A stretch of 26,821 nt of DNA from Zygnema cylindricum (Eukaryota; Streptophyta; Zygnematophyceae; Zygnematales; Zygnemataceae), in contig JBBHKE010000516.1 in assembly GCA_037447655.1 (NCBI GenBank), forward strand, positions 64,001 to 90,821, read 5' to 3'. Positions within the stretch are counted from its first letter, which is position 1. Each line of letters starts with the position of its first letter. Below the pieces are notes generated by a model that was not told the origin of the DNA, searched no databases, and saw only the letters and a list, made by a program, of their open reading frames with translations. Shown piece after piece: positions 1 to 9,321 of this stretch. Made by a program: the position numbers and the translations under genes.

Positions 1-224
1 TATAAGTGTGCTTTTTCGTGGCAGCGCACCCAATTCCCCGTGTCCACGTCTTCATCCGAAACTTATTTTGTACGTCTGTACGGAATAATGAGCACTTTGA
101 GTACGGATTGGACATTTTGTATTTTACACTATTTAAAAACAGCCGAAATTATAATATTTAACGCTAATTAAACGATGCATATACTAACATAAAAAAAATA
201 GAGTTATTAATTTTATTTTACGTT

Positions 225-297
225 CAAGGGTCAAAATTTGGGGGCGCTGAATTAGCGTTATTAACGTTTATAACGATCCACCATCTATACTAATTGA
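225..297. mobile_element. Right end of a TA-flanked MITE (remnant)
   Basis: The segment reads AAAATTTGGGGGCGCTGAAT, then TAGCGTTATTAACG and ACGATCCACCATC. It is the subterminal signature also seen, in reverse complement, at the left end of the element at 10631. The matching copy is at 11868..11917. The outer limit near CATCTATA is uncertain and the left end lies outside the window. Confidence 0.45.
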
Positions 298-764
298 TGT
301 AGTGCACACGCAACTAAACTTTATGTAGAGTGCATTACTTAAGACCGGGAGTCAATGCTTCAAACTAATATATTATGGTGTTGTAATGATGTCAATCGAC
401 AAAAATAATATTTTTTTATCAAAACCACGATGATTAAACCATATAAGTACAAAACGTGATTGACATGGAATATTATTCACAACCATTAAAAGTAAAAACA
501 AAAAATACAAAAGCTAAGCAACATTAAGGATGAAGTTCCATCGGACTAAAAGTGAGGTTGTTTATACAAACCTCTCCGTACTACGCTGTACCATTTATTT
601 TGGTTTTTTCCTGAACAACATTACATATAAACTTGTCTATATTCTCCATAAGGTCTAGGGGGTAATGACGACCGTTGGATATTCATCTGCGAAGCATTCC
701 CTTCATTGTTTTTTATGTGTTTGGTGGGTTCATTCAAAAAATTTGCACATGATATGTACATGAA

Positions 765-792
765 ATTCTATGGGCTCCATTGCCCATAGAAT
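765..792. repeat. Perfect 11-bp inverted repeat at the edge of segment L
   Basis: ATTCTATGGGC and GCCCATAGAAT pair perfectly around a 6-nt TCCATT loop. The diverged copy at 8529..8556 keeps the stem with one compensated base-pair change and one mismatch. The stem marks the left edge of the repeated segment. Confidence 0.75.
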
Positions 793-1274
793 TCGCAAAT
801 CCAAAAGAAGTTAATCTAGATAGTGCCGACTCCAAGTTGATATAAACCCAAATGAATGATCCCTTGACAATCAAAACCCCAATACACCTTCACCCCTGTG
901 AAGAGAAGTCCTTCAGTGTGCTCAGTTCCACCACAGAATGCAAAGCTTGAATATGTGTTTTGGACAATACTCCCCACTTTGACTTTCCCATTGAATAAGT
1001 GCCACCCTGGCACGCAAAGACTCTGACCGACTACACCTCTGTGTAGCTTGGACTCCCCTGATTCCGCAGCAAAAAGAATCATTGAATTTGCTCACCCGAG
1101 CATTAAGTTATGGCTGTTCAAAGATGACCTTTATAGTTACAAGCTCTCTTAGAGAGAGGTACCTAAATATCACTAGGTCTTGGTCTGCCTACTCACGACT
1201 ACCCACTACTAAACCCTAGTCCAATAAGAACACTATATAGTACAAGAAGGTACAATGGGAGATGTACTTATTGT
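765..1274 (-). mobile_element. Promoter-like repeat segment L, copy 1
   Basis: This segment recurs at 12392..12901 (near-identical) and 8529..9039 (clearly diverged), each time beginning at an 11-bp stem around TCCATT. Read leftwards it has a G-box palindrome just outside its right edge (1369..1378), a CTATATAG TATA-like box at 1233..1240, a CTCTCTAAGAGAG palindrome near 1147 and an 88-codon ORF at 1082..816. That ORF has no recognised domain, and its start codon is lost in the 8.5-kb copy. It could be part of an LTR or leader, or a non-coding element. The superfamily is not established. Confidence 0.5.
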
Positions 1275-1368
1275 ACGGTCATTGTACCACATGGTCTACA
1301 AGGTGACACCTGTCAAATAGGGAGCCATGGTTCCTCCTTCCATCTTCTCCGGTATCAAATAATGTGAC

Positions 1369-1378
1369 GCCACGTGGC
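1369..1378. promoter_or_regulatory. G-box palindrome GCCACGTGGC
   Basis: A perfect 10-bp G-box palindrome, the core bound by plant bZIP and bHLH factors, lies in a locally GC-rich stretch within the mobile DNA. It is about 130 bp from the TATA-like CTATATAG on the leftward reading. The duplicate is at 12996..13005. Regulatory activity is inferred. Confidence 0.45.
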
Positions 1379-1734
1379 ACCGCGTGATGCTATCTCCAAA
1401 TGCCGCCAAAAGCTCACTTCGCGTGGCGGCTACAATGCCTGCCGTTCGATCAAAACATATTTTACACGGTTCAGATTCGCGTAGATGCATGAATTGTTCC
1501 TCTTCGTTAGTCTGGTGTTAATTATTTATTAATCTTTGAAACCCATCACGTGTATCGTTTCGTTAATGCTTTATTGGATAAGGCATTCTACTAAAAATAT
1601 TTTCATTAACCCTGGTCCAGATCTGGTCTAGAGCAGCTTTTGGTTATTTGTTAGTTGTTTAAAATCCTCTACTTGTACATTTATATATACCTATTGTACC
1701 CTACGCATTTCATCGTTGACTCTAAGCTAAAGGC

Positions 1735-1885
1735 TATTAAGGATGGTAGGTACCAGGATCAACTCCTAAATCTCTCAGTCCTCTTTTGGTACAAACTACG
1801 AATTAGCCTATCCTCTTTAGACAACCATGGCTCTAGCTCTCTCTGGTCTTCAGTGACTGCAACAAGTATGGGGACCAGAGAGAGT
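1735..1885 (-). mobile_element. SINE-like unit, copy 1
   Basis: The reverse complement aligns with 9130..9290. Both have a CAACAAGTATGGG-type block, a CTCTCT/AGAGAG-rich block, CCATGG, and then AGAGATTT followed by TTGATCC(T/C)GGTACCT. The last motif resembles a pol III B box (GTTCGATCC type). Opposite orientations in different surroundings suggest independent insertion. No clear A box or poly-A tail is seen, so SINE status is tentative. The first 50 bases contain a 12-bp perfect hairpin (1837..1884). Confidence 0.4.
1837..1884. repeat. 12-bp perfect hairpin CTCTCTCTGGTC/GACCAGAGAGAG
   Basis: Two 12-base arms are perfect reverse complements separated by 24 bases. The duplicate is at 13464..13511. 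The diverged SINE-like copy at 9130 keeps the CT/GA-rich arms only loosely. Confidence 0.7.
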
Positions 1886-2280
1886 TGAGCGAGAAGCAGG
1901 TTGCCTTTGCTGACTTACTCTATTGATTTTTCCAATACAGACCTAAAAAATACATAAATTTCAACAGTACATTCCAAAATACAAGCTAAAATAAAAAAGT
2001 AATCTCGTAACCATCTTTCATCACGCTATTTAAGAGAAGGCTCATTCGTCACACTATTTATGGCAATGCTCATTCATCACGCGAAAAAGCAAAAACCTAA
2101 AAATAAAGAGTTGGTGTCTGACAAAGCGTATGCAAAGAGTACAAAAGTTGTGTGTTACGATGACTTGGTACGCACGTGCTTGGCACGCAAATGAAGATTT
2201 TAGGTTAAAATTGGTAGGTGTGAAAATCATTGACAATTTTCAATATAGGATCTTAGATTTCTTGGAACCACTCAATTTAG

Positions 2281-3016
2281 TAGTGTTGTGTATCGGCAAG
2301 GATTTGCCAATAACCGATATGGGCCTTTTTTTGGGTTGTCGTTAATCGATATATTGGCACGATATATCGACATTGGTGTTATCGCCGATAAAAAGCCGAT
2401 AATGTCGACGATAGCACCGATATCGATAACTATCGGCGATAACTGCACGGACAGTACAGCTGAATGTACAGTCCGTACACTCAGTTGTACGTGTTATCCG
2501 CCGGACGCGTCGCGGACCCCCCCCCCCCCCCCCCCCCCCCCGATTTCGGGAAAAATCGCGATATTTTCTCTATTATTTCTAATTTAAGGGGGTTTTACCT
2601 GAGTTCCACGCTCCCATACCCTTCCACAATTTTAAGAAGATGGTGGCAGTAAATGACGACAGTCAGACGTATTTGTTCGTCTGCTCTGTTCGTCTGGTTT
2701 TTTGAAAAAGTTTGATTTTACAAATTTACAATGTAATTTATTTTTTCGTTTTGTTAACGTTTTTGTGTTGCGATGTCCGTAATAAACTTCGGTTAAACAG
2801 AATACGGAAGAGATTCTTATGCATGGCATGCCACGCTATATAAAGTCAATTATATAATAAAATGTATTATAAAGTATACTATATTTTTTTTAAGTTATCG
2901 CCGATAAGGAATTTGTTGGTCTCGGAACGATATATCGTGACCTGTGATTGTTCGATAACCAATAACTTATCGGTATCGGTGTTATCGCGATAAATTTGTT
3001 GCTGATACACAACACT
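2281..3016. mobile_element. hAT-like non-autonomous element with CGAT palindromes, copy 1
   Basis: Both ends show the inverted sequence TAGTGTTGTGTATCRGCAA. The right end reads TTGCTGATACACAACACTA. About 150 bp at each end is dense in ATCG/CGAT motifs, often fused as ATCGCCGATA, CGATATCGAT or CGATATATCG, like the subterminal transposase sites of hAT elements. Internal DNA is non-coding. The YAGTG-type terminus fits hAT, but I find no matching 8-bp target duplication, so the superfamily is tentative. It interrupts sequence that is less divided near 16190..16315. Confidence 0.55.
2517..2541. repeat. Run of 25 cytosines
   Basis: An uninterrupted poly-C tract lies inside the first hAT-like copy, preceded by CGCGTCGCGGA. 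The duplicate at about 14128 has only GGGACCCTC there. It may be a real slippage expansion or a sequencing artefact. Two short plus-strand ORFs read it as polyproline and are not credible genes. Confidence 0.9.
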
Positions 3017-3280
3017 AGAATCGCTATTTGAATTTAATACACGTTGTTTACAAGCTCTACACGATAAAAACATCGTTCAAAATATAACAGCCCGTAATGT
3101 TGGCCGTACAATTACAAAATTTCTTGATGGAACATAAGCCTAATAAGAAAACAACAACATTAAAAACAAATAAAAATAAAGACAAATAACAAAACCAAAC
3201 TACAAGAGCATTAAAAACCACGCTATACACAAACTCTAAAGGACAAAATGGGCCGTCGGTCCGTGATACCTTGACAATTA

Positions 3281-4544
3281 GGGTGTGTCCCCATGTGTTC
3301 AAGTAAGGGTTTTTTTTCGTTGTTTTCACAGAAAATGGGACTTGCAACGAGAAAATATTACGCCGTACGAAAAATGGGCAAAAACACAAGTACATTTTGC
3401 GTCTTCTTGGAACTTGGAGGGTACGGCAATTCGGCGTTATTATCATCGCGACCCACTTCCAGCTCATCTTCACACTTGCACTGGAATCAAATCGCGACCT
3501 GGTTTTAATCAAAATACTACCCTATTGACAAATATAAAACTTGGATTGCACGTGTCAAACGTTTACGAAAAAAAATTGCACGAAGGAAAGTACATGCTAT
3601 TTTTTTCACTGCTCGTCACGCGCATGCACATAAGAAAATGACAAACATGTACGGAGAAAATTTTGCAGGGGTCTCGGACCTCCATTTTCCTTCATGGGTC
3701 CTTTGCAAAATATTACGTCGTCCTCGTCCCTCCCCCTTTTTCTCACTCGACCACTCCTCTTTCTCTCATATTTACACGAGATGCAACAATAATAGTATCA
3801 AATGAAAGATATATATATATATATTTTTTTTTTTGAATATTTTTGGTTTAAGTTTGATGGCATATCGAATGATAAAAGATAAGAAAACGAAATTGGGAAG
3901 CCATGGCGGAAAATGTACGTACTGATGACGTCACATGGTAGCATGACTTCGCTATGTCACAAAACCCTAAACATCTACAAAGTCACAAAAACCTCGGCGT
4001 CTACAACCGTCGCCGTTTTTAGGAAGTTTCGTAGTCGTCTACATTTCCTTTTGTAGACTGTCGCACATTTTGTAGACGTCTACAACTGTCACATACTCAA
4101 AGTACTGAACGTGCAAGTAACGATTGACATATGGTACGTCCCCATATATTAAAGTACATACTTTTCTCTATCTTTTTGCCCTAAAATTCAGGGAACTTTG
4201 AATAAAACTTTAGCCGTACGAGAAAATCATTTTTACCAAAGTAAAGTGAACGTCAATTCATACTTTGGATGTACGGCGTGTTTGTCGTCATGTGAACGCG
4301 TTTTGCGTTTTCCCCTTTTCGACCCTCGGGCAAGAGAATCCAGGCCAAAAAAAACCTTCATCCAAAATCACCTCGAGGGGGTGATTTTAGTTCAACTACC
4401 GCCCAAACAGCGAAAGAAAAACGAACCACGCACGCGCCACACGATTTGTAAATTTTTTGGACGAGGGAGAGTCCTCGCTATTTTTCTCCATGCCCGTCAC
4501 ACGCTATGTACGGAAAAAATTTTGCAGAGGTCTCGGACTTCCAA
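3281..4544 (+). mobile_element. PIF/Harbinger-like element, copy 1 (right end missing)
   Basis: It begins GGGTGTGTCCCCATGTG directly after TTA (3278..3280), the target site typical of PIF/Harbinger elements. It aligns with 5764..7015. The first roughly 580 bp are clearly diverged from that copy, while 3857..4544 is identical. At 4544, after CTTCCAA, it changes abruptly to non-element sequence, so the right TIR is lost. A 118-codon frame at 3285..3641 is also open in the other copy, but its amino acids differ more than its bases, which argues against a functional protein. Confidence 0.75.
4071..4084. repeat. 14-bp perfect palindrome TGTAGACGTCTACA
   Basis: It lies inside the Harbinger-like element among several GTAGTCGTCTACA-type partial repeats. 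The identical copy is at 6542..6555. It could be an internal transposase-binding or hairpin site. Function is not shown. Confidence 0.5.
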
Positions 4545-5763
4545 AAAAAAGCATGTTACTTTCCACCACATCTCTTCACCAGTCTCAAAATAGCAAGTAA
4601 CTCGACATTCATCGCTTTTATTCAACCTTCCAAACATGATTCTCAAATAAATGAGAAGGAAAAGCTGCGAGGAGATTGCTCTATAAGGAGCCTCATTCAA
4701 TATCATTAGATTATATCCCGAAATACATGCATTCATCTAAAACTTCCACACATTTTCTACCCTAACAATTCGTAGTCATTGAAACTAGGCAAACGGTAGT
4801 GACTACGGAAATGGTAGTGTCAAAGCGACAGTGAATTTACTAGAATAGGTCTAATATGAAAAAGAATTTCCCTAGATGTTTATTTATTCGGGCGCCCGTG
4901 GTTTCTTTTGTGGGCATGTTCTAAGTTCCTCCGGGGTTTTTTTCGGTCTTTACAAACGCTTGCGTGTACAAACGCTTGCGTGGCAGTACAGTTTGATTTG
5001 GAAGGCTTCGTACATATCATGTCCGCAAAGCGTTTACATTTTGTACGGACAAGTGACTCATATCACGATAGGTTAGTTGACATAGGTTAGCGTCATGTGC
5101 AGTTCACGGCGGACAAAAAAAAGTACCGTTTTCATACCATACCGTTTTCCCCTTTTTCAAGTGTGAACCACGCAAATGCCCTTGGGAGCGAGGGGTGGTA
5201 TTGAATGACAGGTTTTTTAAAGGGAATTGCTAATCGCAGAGACAATTTTTGTTGCGCGCAGGTAGTTGCGTTAGCTTTGTCAAAAATTGTACATTTTAGG
5301 TACAGATTAATACAATTTCCGTACCTTTTGAGTTTAGATTTGACGGTCAATCCGTCGAACAACTTTTACTTGCGAAATATTATAACGACCGGTTAAAAAA
5401 GTGTCGCGCATGCAAACGACGACCGTCATAAAAAGACCAACAATTCACACGGTCGGCCAAGGTTTACGGTAACAAAACTGCGGCAACCACAGGTAAATAA
5501 AATTGTTGCTGCCCGCAGGTACTTCCTAACTTCAGCGACTTTGCCGCGCATGGTAAATGGGCACGTAAAAAGTAAAATGCGTATATAAAGGCAAAATAAA
5601 GTACACACGTAAAGAACAATATTCCTACGTGACGACGCACGTTTTTCTCATTTAGTTTCCTCTATAATTCTACGCGGGTACGTTTTCTTATCTTGTACAA
5701 AGTTTATTTCATTTCGTGCGAGCTAATTTATCTATATGACGTCGTCCTTTAATTTTTGTCTAA
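4545..5763. other. Sequence between Harbinger-like copies, no gene seen
   Basis: It starts with an A-run at the truncation point of the first Harbinger-like copy. It contains a perfect 16-bp tandem duplication (4951..4982) and otherwise only short unsupported ORFs on both strands. I recognise no element ends, coding sequence or RNA gene. It ends with CTAA immediately before the complete Harbinger-like element. Confidence 0.5.
4951..4982. repeat. 16-bp tandem duplication
   Basis: TACAAACGCTTGCGTG occurs twice in direct succession without mismatch. It is a simple local duplication in otherwise unremarkable DNA. Confidence 0.85.
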
Positions 5764-7631
5764 GGGCGTGTTCCCATGTGTTCAAGGGTTTTTTTCGTCG
5801 TTTTCACAAAAAATGGGACTTGCAACGAGAAAATATTACGCTGTACGAAAAATGGGCAAAAACACAAATATATTTTGCGTCAATATGGAAATTGGAAGGT
5901 AAGACAATTTGGCGATATTATCATCACTTCCCACTTCCAGCTCATCTTCACACTTGCACTGGAATCAAACCGCAACCTGATTTTTATCAAAATACTACCC
6001 TGTTAACGAATAGAAAACTGGAATTGCAGGCGTCAAACATTTTCAAAAAAATTGAACGACGGAAAGTACACTCAATTTTTTTCCCCTTCTCGTCATGCGC
6101 ATGTACGTACGAAAATGACGAGCATGTAGGGAAAAAAATTGTTGGGGTCTCAGACCTCCACTTTCATTCATGGGTCTTTTGCAAAATTTTATGTCGTCCT
6201 CGTCTCTCCCCCTTTTTCTCACACGACCACTCCTCTTTCTCTCTTATTTACACGAGATGCAACATTAATAGTATCAAATGAAAGATGTTTTTTTTTCATT
6301 TTTTTGAATATTTTGGGTCTAGGTTTGATGGCATATCGAATGATAAAAGATAAGAAAACGAAATTGGGAAGCCATGGCGGAAAATGTACGTACTGATGAC
6401 GTCACATGGTAGCATGACTTCGCTATGTCACAAAACCCTAAACATCTACAAAGTCACAAAAACCTCGGCGTCTACAACCGTCGCCGTTTTTAGGAAGTTT
6501 CGTAGTCGTCTACATTTCCTTTTGTAGACTGTCGCACATTTTGTAGACGTCTACAACTGTCACATACTCAAAGTACTGAACGTGCAAGTAACGATTGACA
6601 TATGGTACGTCCCCATATATTAAAGTACATACTTTTCTCTATCTTTTTGCCCTAAAATTCAGGGAACTTTGAATAAAACTTTAGCCGTACGAGAAAATCA
6701 TTTTTACCAAAGTAAAGTGAACGTCAATTCATACTTTGGATGTACGGCGTGTTTGTCGTCATGTGAACGCGTTTTGCGTTTTCCCCTTTTCGACCCTCGG
6801 GCAAGAGAATCCAGGCCAAAAAAAACCTTCATCCAAAATCACCTCGAGGGGGTGATTTTAGTTCAACTACCGCCCAAACAGCGAAAGAAAAACGAACCAC
6901 GCACGCGCCACACGATTTGTAAATTTTTTGGACGAGGGAGAGTCCTCGCTATTTTTCTCCATGCCCGTCACACGCTATGTACGGAAAAAATTTTGCAGAG
7001 GTCTCGGACTTCCAATTGCATTCATGGGTCCTTTGCATAATTTTTCGCCGTCATCGCCTCTCCTATCTCCCTCTCACACTATCGTTTGTATCTCACACTT
7101 TTTAAAATGAGACACGACAATATTGGTATAAAATGAAAGATCTTTGATTTTTTTTTTTTATTATTAGGTTATTATTTAATGGCAAGTCGATTGAGAAAAG
7201 TAGTAAAAGCGAAATCGGGAAACCATGGAGGAAAATTATTGAATCCGTGACGTCGACGTTGTCACAAGTGAGCGTGACGTCACAATGTCACCAAACCCTA
7301 AACATCTGCAATTTCACAAAAATCTAGACATCTACAACTGTCGTTGTTTTTGTTGGCATCACCAATCGTCGAAAGTTTTGTAGTCGTCTTCAATCGTCAC
7401 AAGTTGTACCTACGTCTACAACCGTCACATGTCAAAGTTCTCATTTCATTTTCGCACATTGGGACGCTCTTCAAAGTAGTACGGGGAATCTTCACTATAT
7501 TCCAAAATACTTTATCAAAGTAGCGATTACTTGGGGACGTACCCATAGGCACACTTTGAAAAGTACACCTTAAAATCTGCGCTAAAATCTAAAGTAACGT
7601 TTCAAAGTTTCGGTTACATGGGGACACGCCC
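5764..7631 (+). mobile_element. PIF/Harbinger-like composite element, complete (1868 bp)
   Basis: The left end GGGCGTGTTCCCATGT and the right end ACATGGGGACACGCCC form a 16-bp TIR with one mismatch. It is flanked by TAA on the left and TTA on the right, a 3-bp target site with one change. The inside is two related units in tandem: 6141..6660 and 7000..7631 share the order GGTCTC...CATGGGTC, a TATCAAATGAAAGAT motif, AACCATGG, TGACGTCA, ACCCTAAACATCT and TCTACAACYGTC. No transposase is visible, so it must be mobilised in trans. Confidence 0.75.
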
Positions 7632-7734
7632 TTAGAAACCACAACGAATGTGTGAAGTTGTAAACCTTTTACAACCGTCGAGTTTTTTAGTACCACAAAC
7701 GTATGAACATGATATGGTTTGTTCAAAAACATAT

Positions 7735-8395
7735 TTTGTACAGCCCGCCTCGCTGGCGCGTACTACCGGCGCGCTAGGATGTATCTAGCATTTATTCTTT
7801 CATGAAACCAGCTTGTCCTCTGCTGTCTAAAATGGTAAAACTGAATTTCCAAAAATGCAAAGCTAGACCAAATAAGGGTGAAGTTCTATTATACGAAAAG
7901 TGAGGTTGTTTACAAAAATTTCGGACCTCTCCATACTACGCCGTACCTATTATTTTAATTTTATCCGGAAAACAATTTTCCAAAGAATCTTGCCAATATT
8001 CTCCAAAAGTTTAAGAGTTAACAATGACCGTTGGATATTTTTTCGCGAAGCATTCACTTCAAAAGTTTATGTAAATTGGTGATGTACCTACCTCGCGCGG
8101 TACATCACCAATTACAAAAATATTTGAGCCACGACACGTTGGATAATGAGCATACGTGTCAAGAAGGCAACCAATGGAAATTAAAATATTTCGCACACGA
8201 TATACGCATTAAAAAATCCAACAGAAAACACAAACGAAATCTCGTAACGCACTTTTGTCACGCTATTTTTGTTTTCGCACATTGGTCACACTATTTCTGG
8301 CAGCGCTCATTCGTCACGCGTTAAAACAAGAACCCTAAAAAATTGAGGTGGTATCTGACAAGGCGTTTGTAAAGCAAAGTTCAAAAGTAGGTGAA
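7735..8395. repeat. Family B repeat, copy 3
   Basis: It begins with TTTGTACAGCCCGCCTCGCT, shared with the copy at 15474, and then follows the same landmarks: CTTGTCCTCTGCTGTCTAAA, ACCGTTGGATATTTTTTCGC, CTCGTAACGCACTTTTGTCA and CACACTATTTCTGGCAGCGC. It lacks the long insert of copies 1 and 2 but has a 15-bp inverted repeat at 8074..8113. GTTCAAAAGTAGG near 8384 is the reverse complement of CCTACTTTTGAAC just upstream of copy 4, a possible terminal repeat. Confidence 0.7.
8074..8113. repeat. 15-bp perfect inverted repeat in family B copy 3
   Basis: AATTGGTGATGTACC and GGTACATCACCAATT flank a 10-base TACCTCGCGC loop. The compact family member at about 15819 has only the left arm followed by TCGCC, so the second arm is specific to this copy. 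Confidence 0.8.
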
Positions 8396-8403
8396 ATTAG
8401 GCC

Positions 8404-8425
8404 CATACAATATGCCTATTGTATG
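8404..8425. repeat. 9-bp hairpin CATACAATA/TATTGTATG
   Basis: Perfect 9-bp arms with a TGCC loop lie just beyond the right end of family B copy 3. Another CCATATTGTATTGG follows at about 8452. The role is unknown. Confidence 0.6.
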
Positions 8426-8528
8426 TAAAACATTCAATATGACCTTTAAGACCCATATTGTATTGGTTGCAAAATGAAAAAAAATAGTAACAGGGTTGAG
8501 TTGCACATCGATCGATAGAGAATTTGAA

Positions 8529-9039
8529 ATTTTATGGGCTCCATTGCCCACAAAATTCGCAGATCCAAAAGAAGCTTATCTAGATTGTGCCGACTCCAAG
8601 TTGATATAAACCCAAATGAATGATCCCTTGATAATCAAAACCCCAATACAACTTCACCCCTGTGAAGATAAGACCTTGTGTGTGCTCAGTTCCACCACAT
8701 AATGCAAAGCTTGAATATGTGTTTTGGACAGTATTCCCCACTTTGACTTTGCCACTGAATAAGTGCCACCCTGACACACAAAAACCTCTGACCGACTACA
8801 CCCCTATGTAGCCTAGACTCCCTTGAGTCCGCAGCAAAAAAAATTACTGAATTTGCTCACCCGAGCATTAAGTTATTGCTGGTCAAAGATGACCTTTATA
8901 GTTACAAGCTCTCTTAGAGAGAGGTACCGAAATATCACTAAGTCTTAGTCTGCCTACTCATGACTACCTACTACTAAACCCTAGTCCAATAGGAACACTA
9001 TATAGTATAAGAAGGTACGATGGGCGATGTACTTATTGT
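8529..9039 (-). mobile_element. Promoter-like repeat segment L, copy 3 (diverged)
   Basis: This is an independent copy of 765..1274 with many scattered substitutions. The reading frame stays open for about 65 codons (8777..8580), but the ATG used in copies 1 and 2 is gone. After 9039 the flank differs from copies 1 and 2, so the shared unit ends at a TACTTATTGT motif. The CTATATAG box is kept near 9000. The G-box region is absent here. Confidence 0.5.
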
Positions 9040-9129
9040 TGAAATTTATAGATTTCTAGAGTATTTTCTAGGTTTAAATATGGTTTTATAAAAGGAAAAA
9101 GAAAAAGGACGGACAGCCTGCCTCCACCT

Positions 9130-9290
9130 CCGCTCTCTAGCCCCCATACTTGTTGTAGTCACTGAAGGAAAGAGAGAGAGGTTGATCCATGGCTGCCTTA
9201 GTTCAACAGACAGCTATTTTTAGTAGGTTACTAAAAATATACTTGACGGACCAGAGATTTGATCCCGGTACCTGCGGTTCGTCAAATCGA
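9130..9290 (+). mobile_element. SINE-like unit, copy 3 (opposite orientation)
   Basis: It aligns with the reverse complement of 1735..1885, with ACTTGTTGTAGTCACTGAAG-type sequence, AGAGAGAGG, CCATGGCTGCC, then GATTTGATCCCGGTACCTG. It lies just after the end of segment L copy 3 and just before the assembly gap, so its right end may be cut. Confidence 0.4.
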
Positions 9291-9311
9291 CCGGTAGCGG
9301 TCAGCTTTATC

Positions 9312-9321
9312 NNNNNNNNNN
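9312..9321. other. Assembly gap (10 N)
   Basis: Ten undetermined bases separate the SINE-like unit from a 67-bp tandem array. The true length of missing DNA is unknown, and the adjacent tandem repeat makes collapse likely. Confidence 0.98.

Larger units (their letters stand above)
527..2260. repeat. Family B repeat shell, copy 1 (interrupted)
   Basis: The outer parts align with a compact copy at 15474..16190. Shared landmarks are GTGAAGTTCCATTATACG-like sequence near 531, CCGTACTACGCTGTACC-like near 578, ACCGTTGGATATT near 670, TCTCGTAAC near 2003, CACACTATTTATGGCA near 2050, and the TGACAAAGCG...ACAAAAGTTGTG block near 2120. Between about 765 and 1955 it holds extra DNA absent from the compact copy. 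I see no coding capacity. The superfamily is unknown. Confidence 0.7.
1..3668 (+). repeat. Left copy of a recent large direct duplication
   Basis: This block matches 11629..15262 in the same orientation, about 11.6 kb away. From about 416 to 3668 I find only two substitutions (near 1820 and 2129) plus length changes in homopolymer or low-complexity spots near 2084, 2517, 2698 and 2741. Before about 416 the copies differ much more, by scattered substitutions. The match stops at 3668, where this copy continues into the Harbinger-like element and the other copy switches to unrelated sequence. The left limit is the window edge. The block is itself a nest of older elements: a TA-flanked MITE end, family B shell, promoter-like insert, SINE-like unit, hAT-like element and the start of a Harbinger-like element. 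It carries no host gene. Confidence 0.95.

Noticed and set aside
2273-3024. 8-bp hAT target duplication around the CGAT-rich element
   Set aside because: The flanks CAATTTAG and GAATCGCT do not match well enough, so the hAT assignment rests on the tips and subterminal motifs only.
3057-3512. 151-codon minus-strand ORF (also at 14651..15106)
   Set aside because: It runs across the left boundary of the Harbinger-like element at 3281, and the two copies are the same recent duplication, so identity is no evidence of coding.
4198-4593. 131-codon ORF repeated at 6669..7040
   Set aside because: The DNA of the two copies is simply identical over this stretch. The frames end differently where the identity ends, and no domain is recognised.
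5736-6281. 181-codon plus-strand ORF, in frame with the 118-codon ORF at 3285..3641
   Set aside because: It starts outside the element and reads through the TIR. The aligned parts differ more in amino acids than in bases, so there is no sign of protein-level constraint, and no transposase motif is visible.
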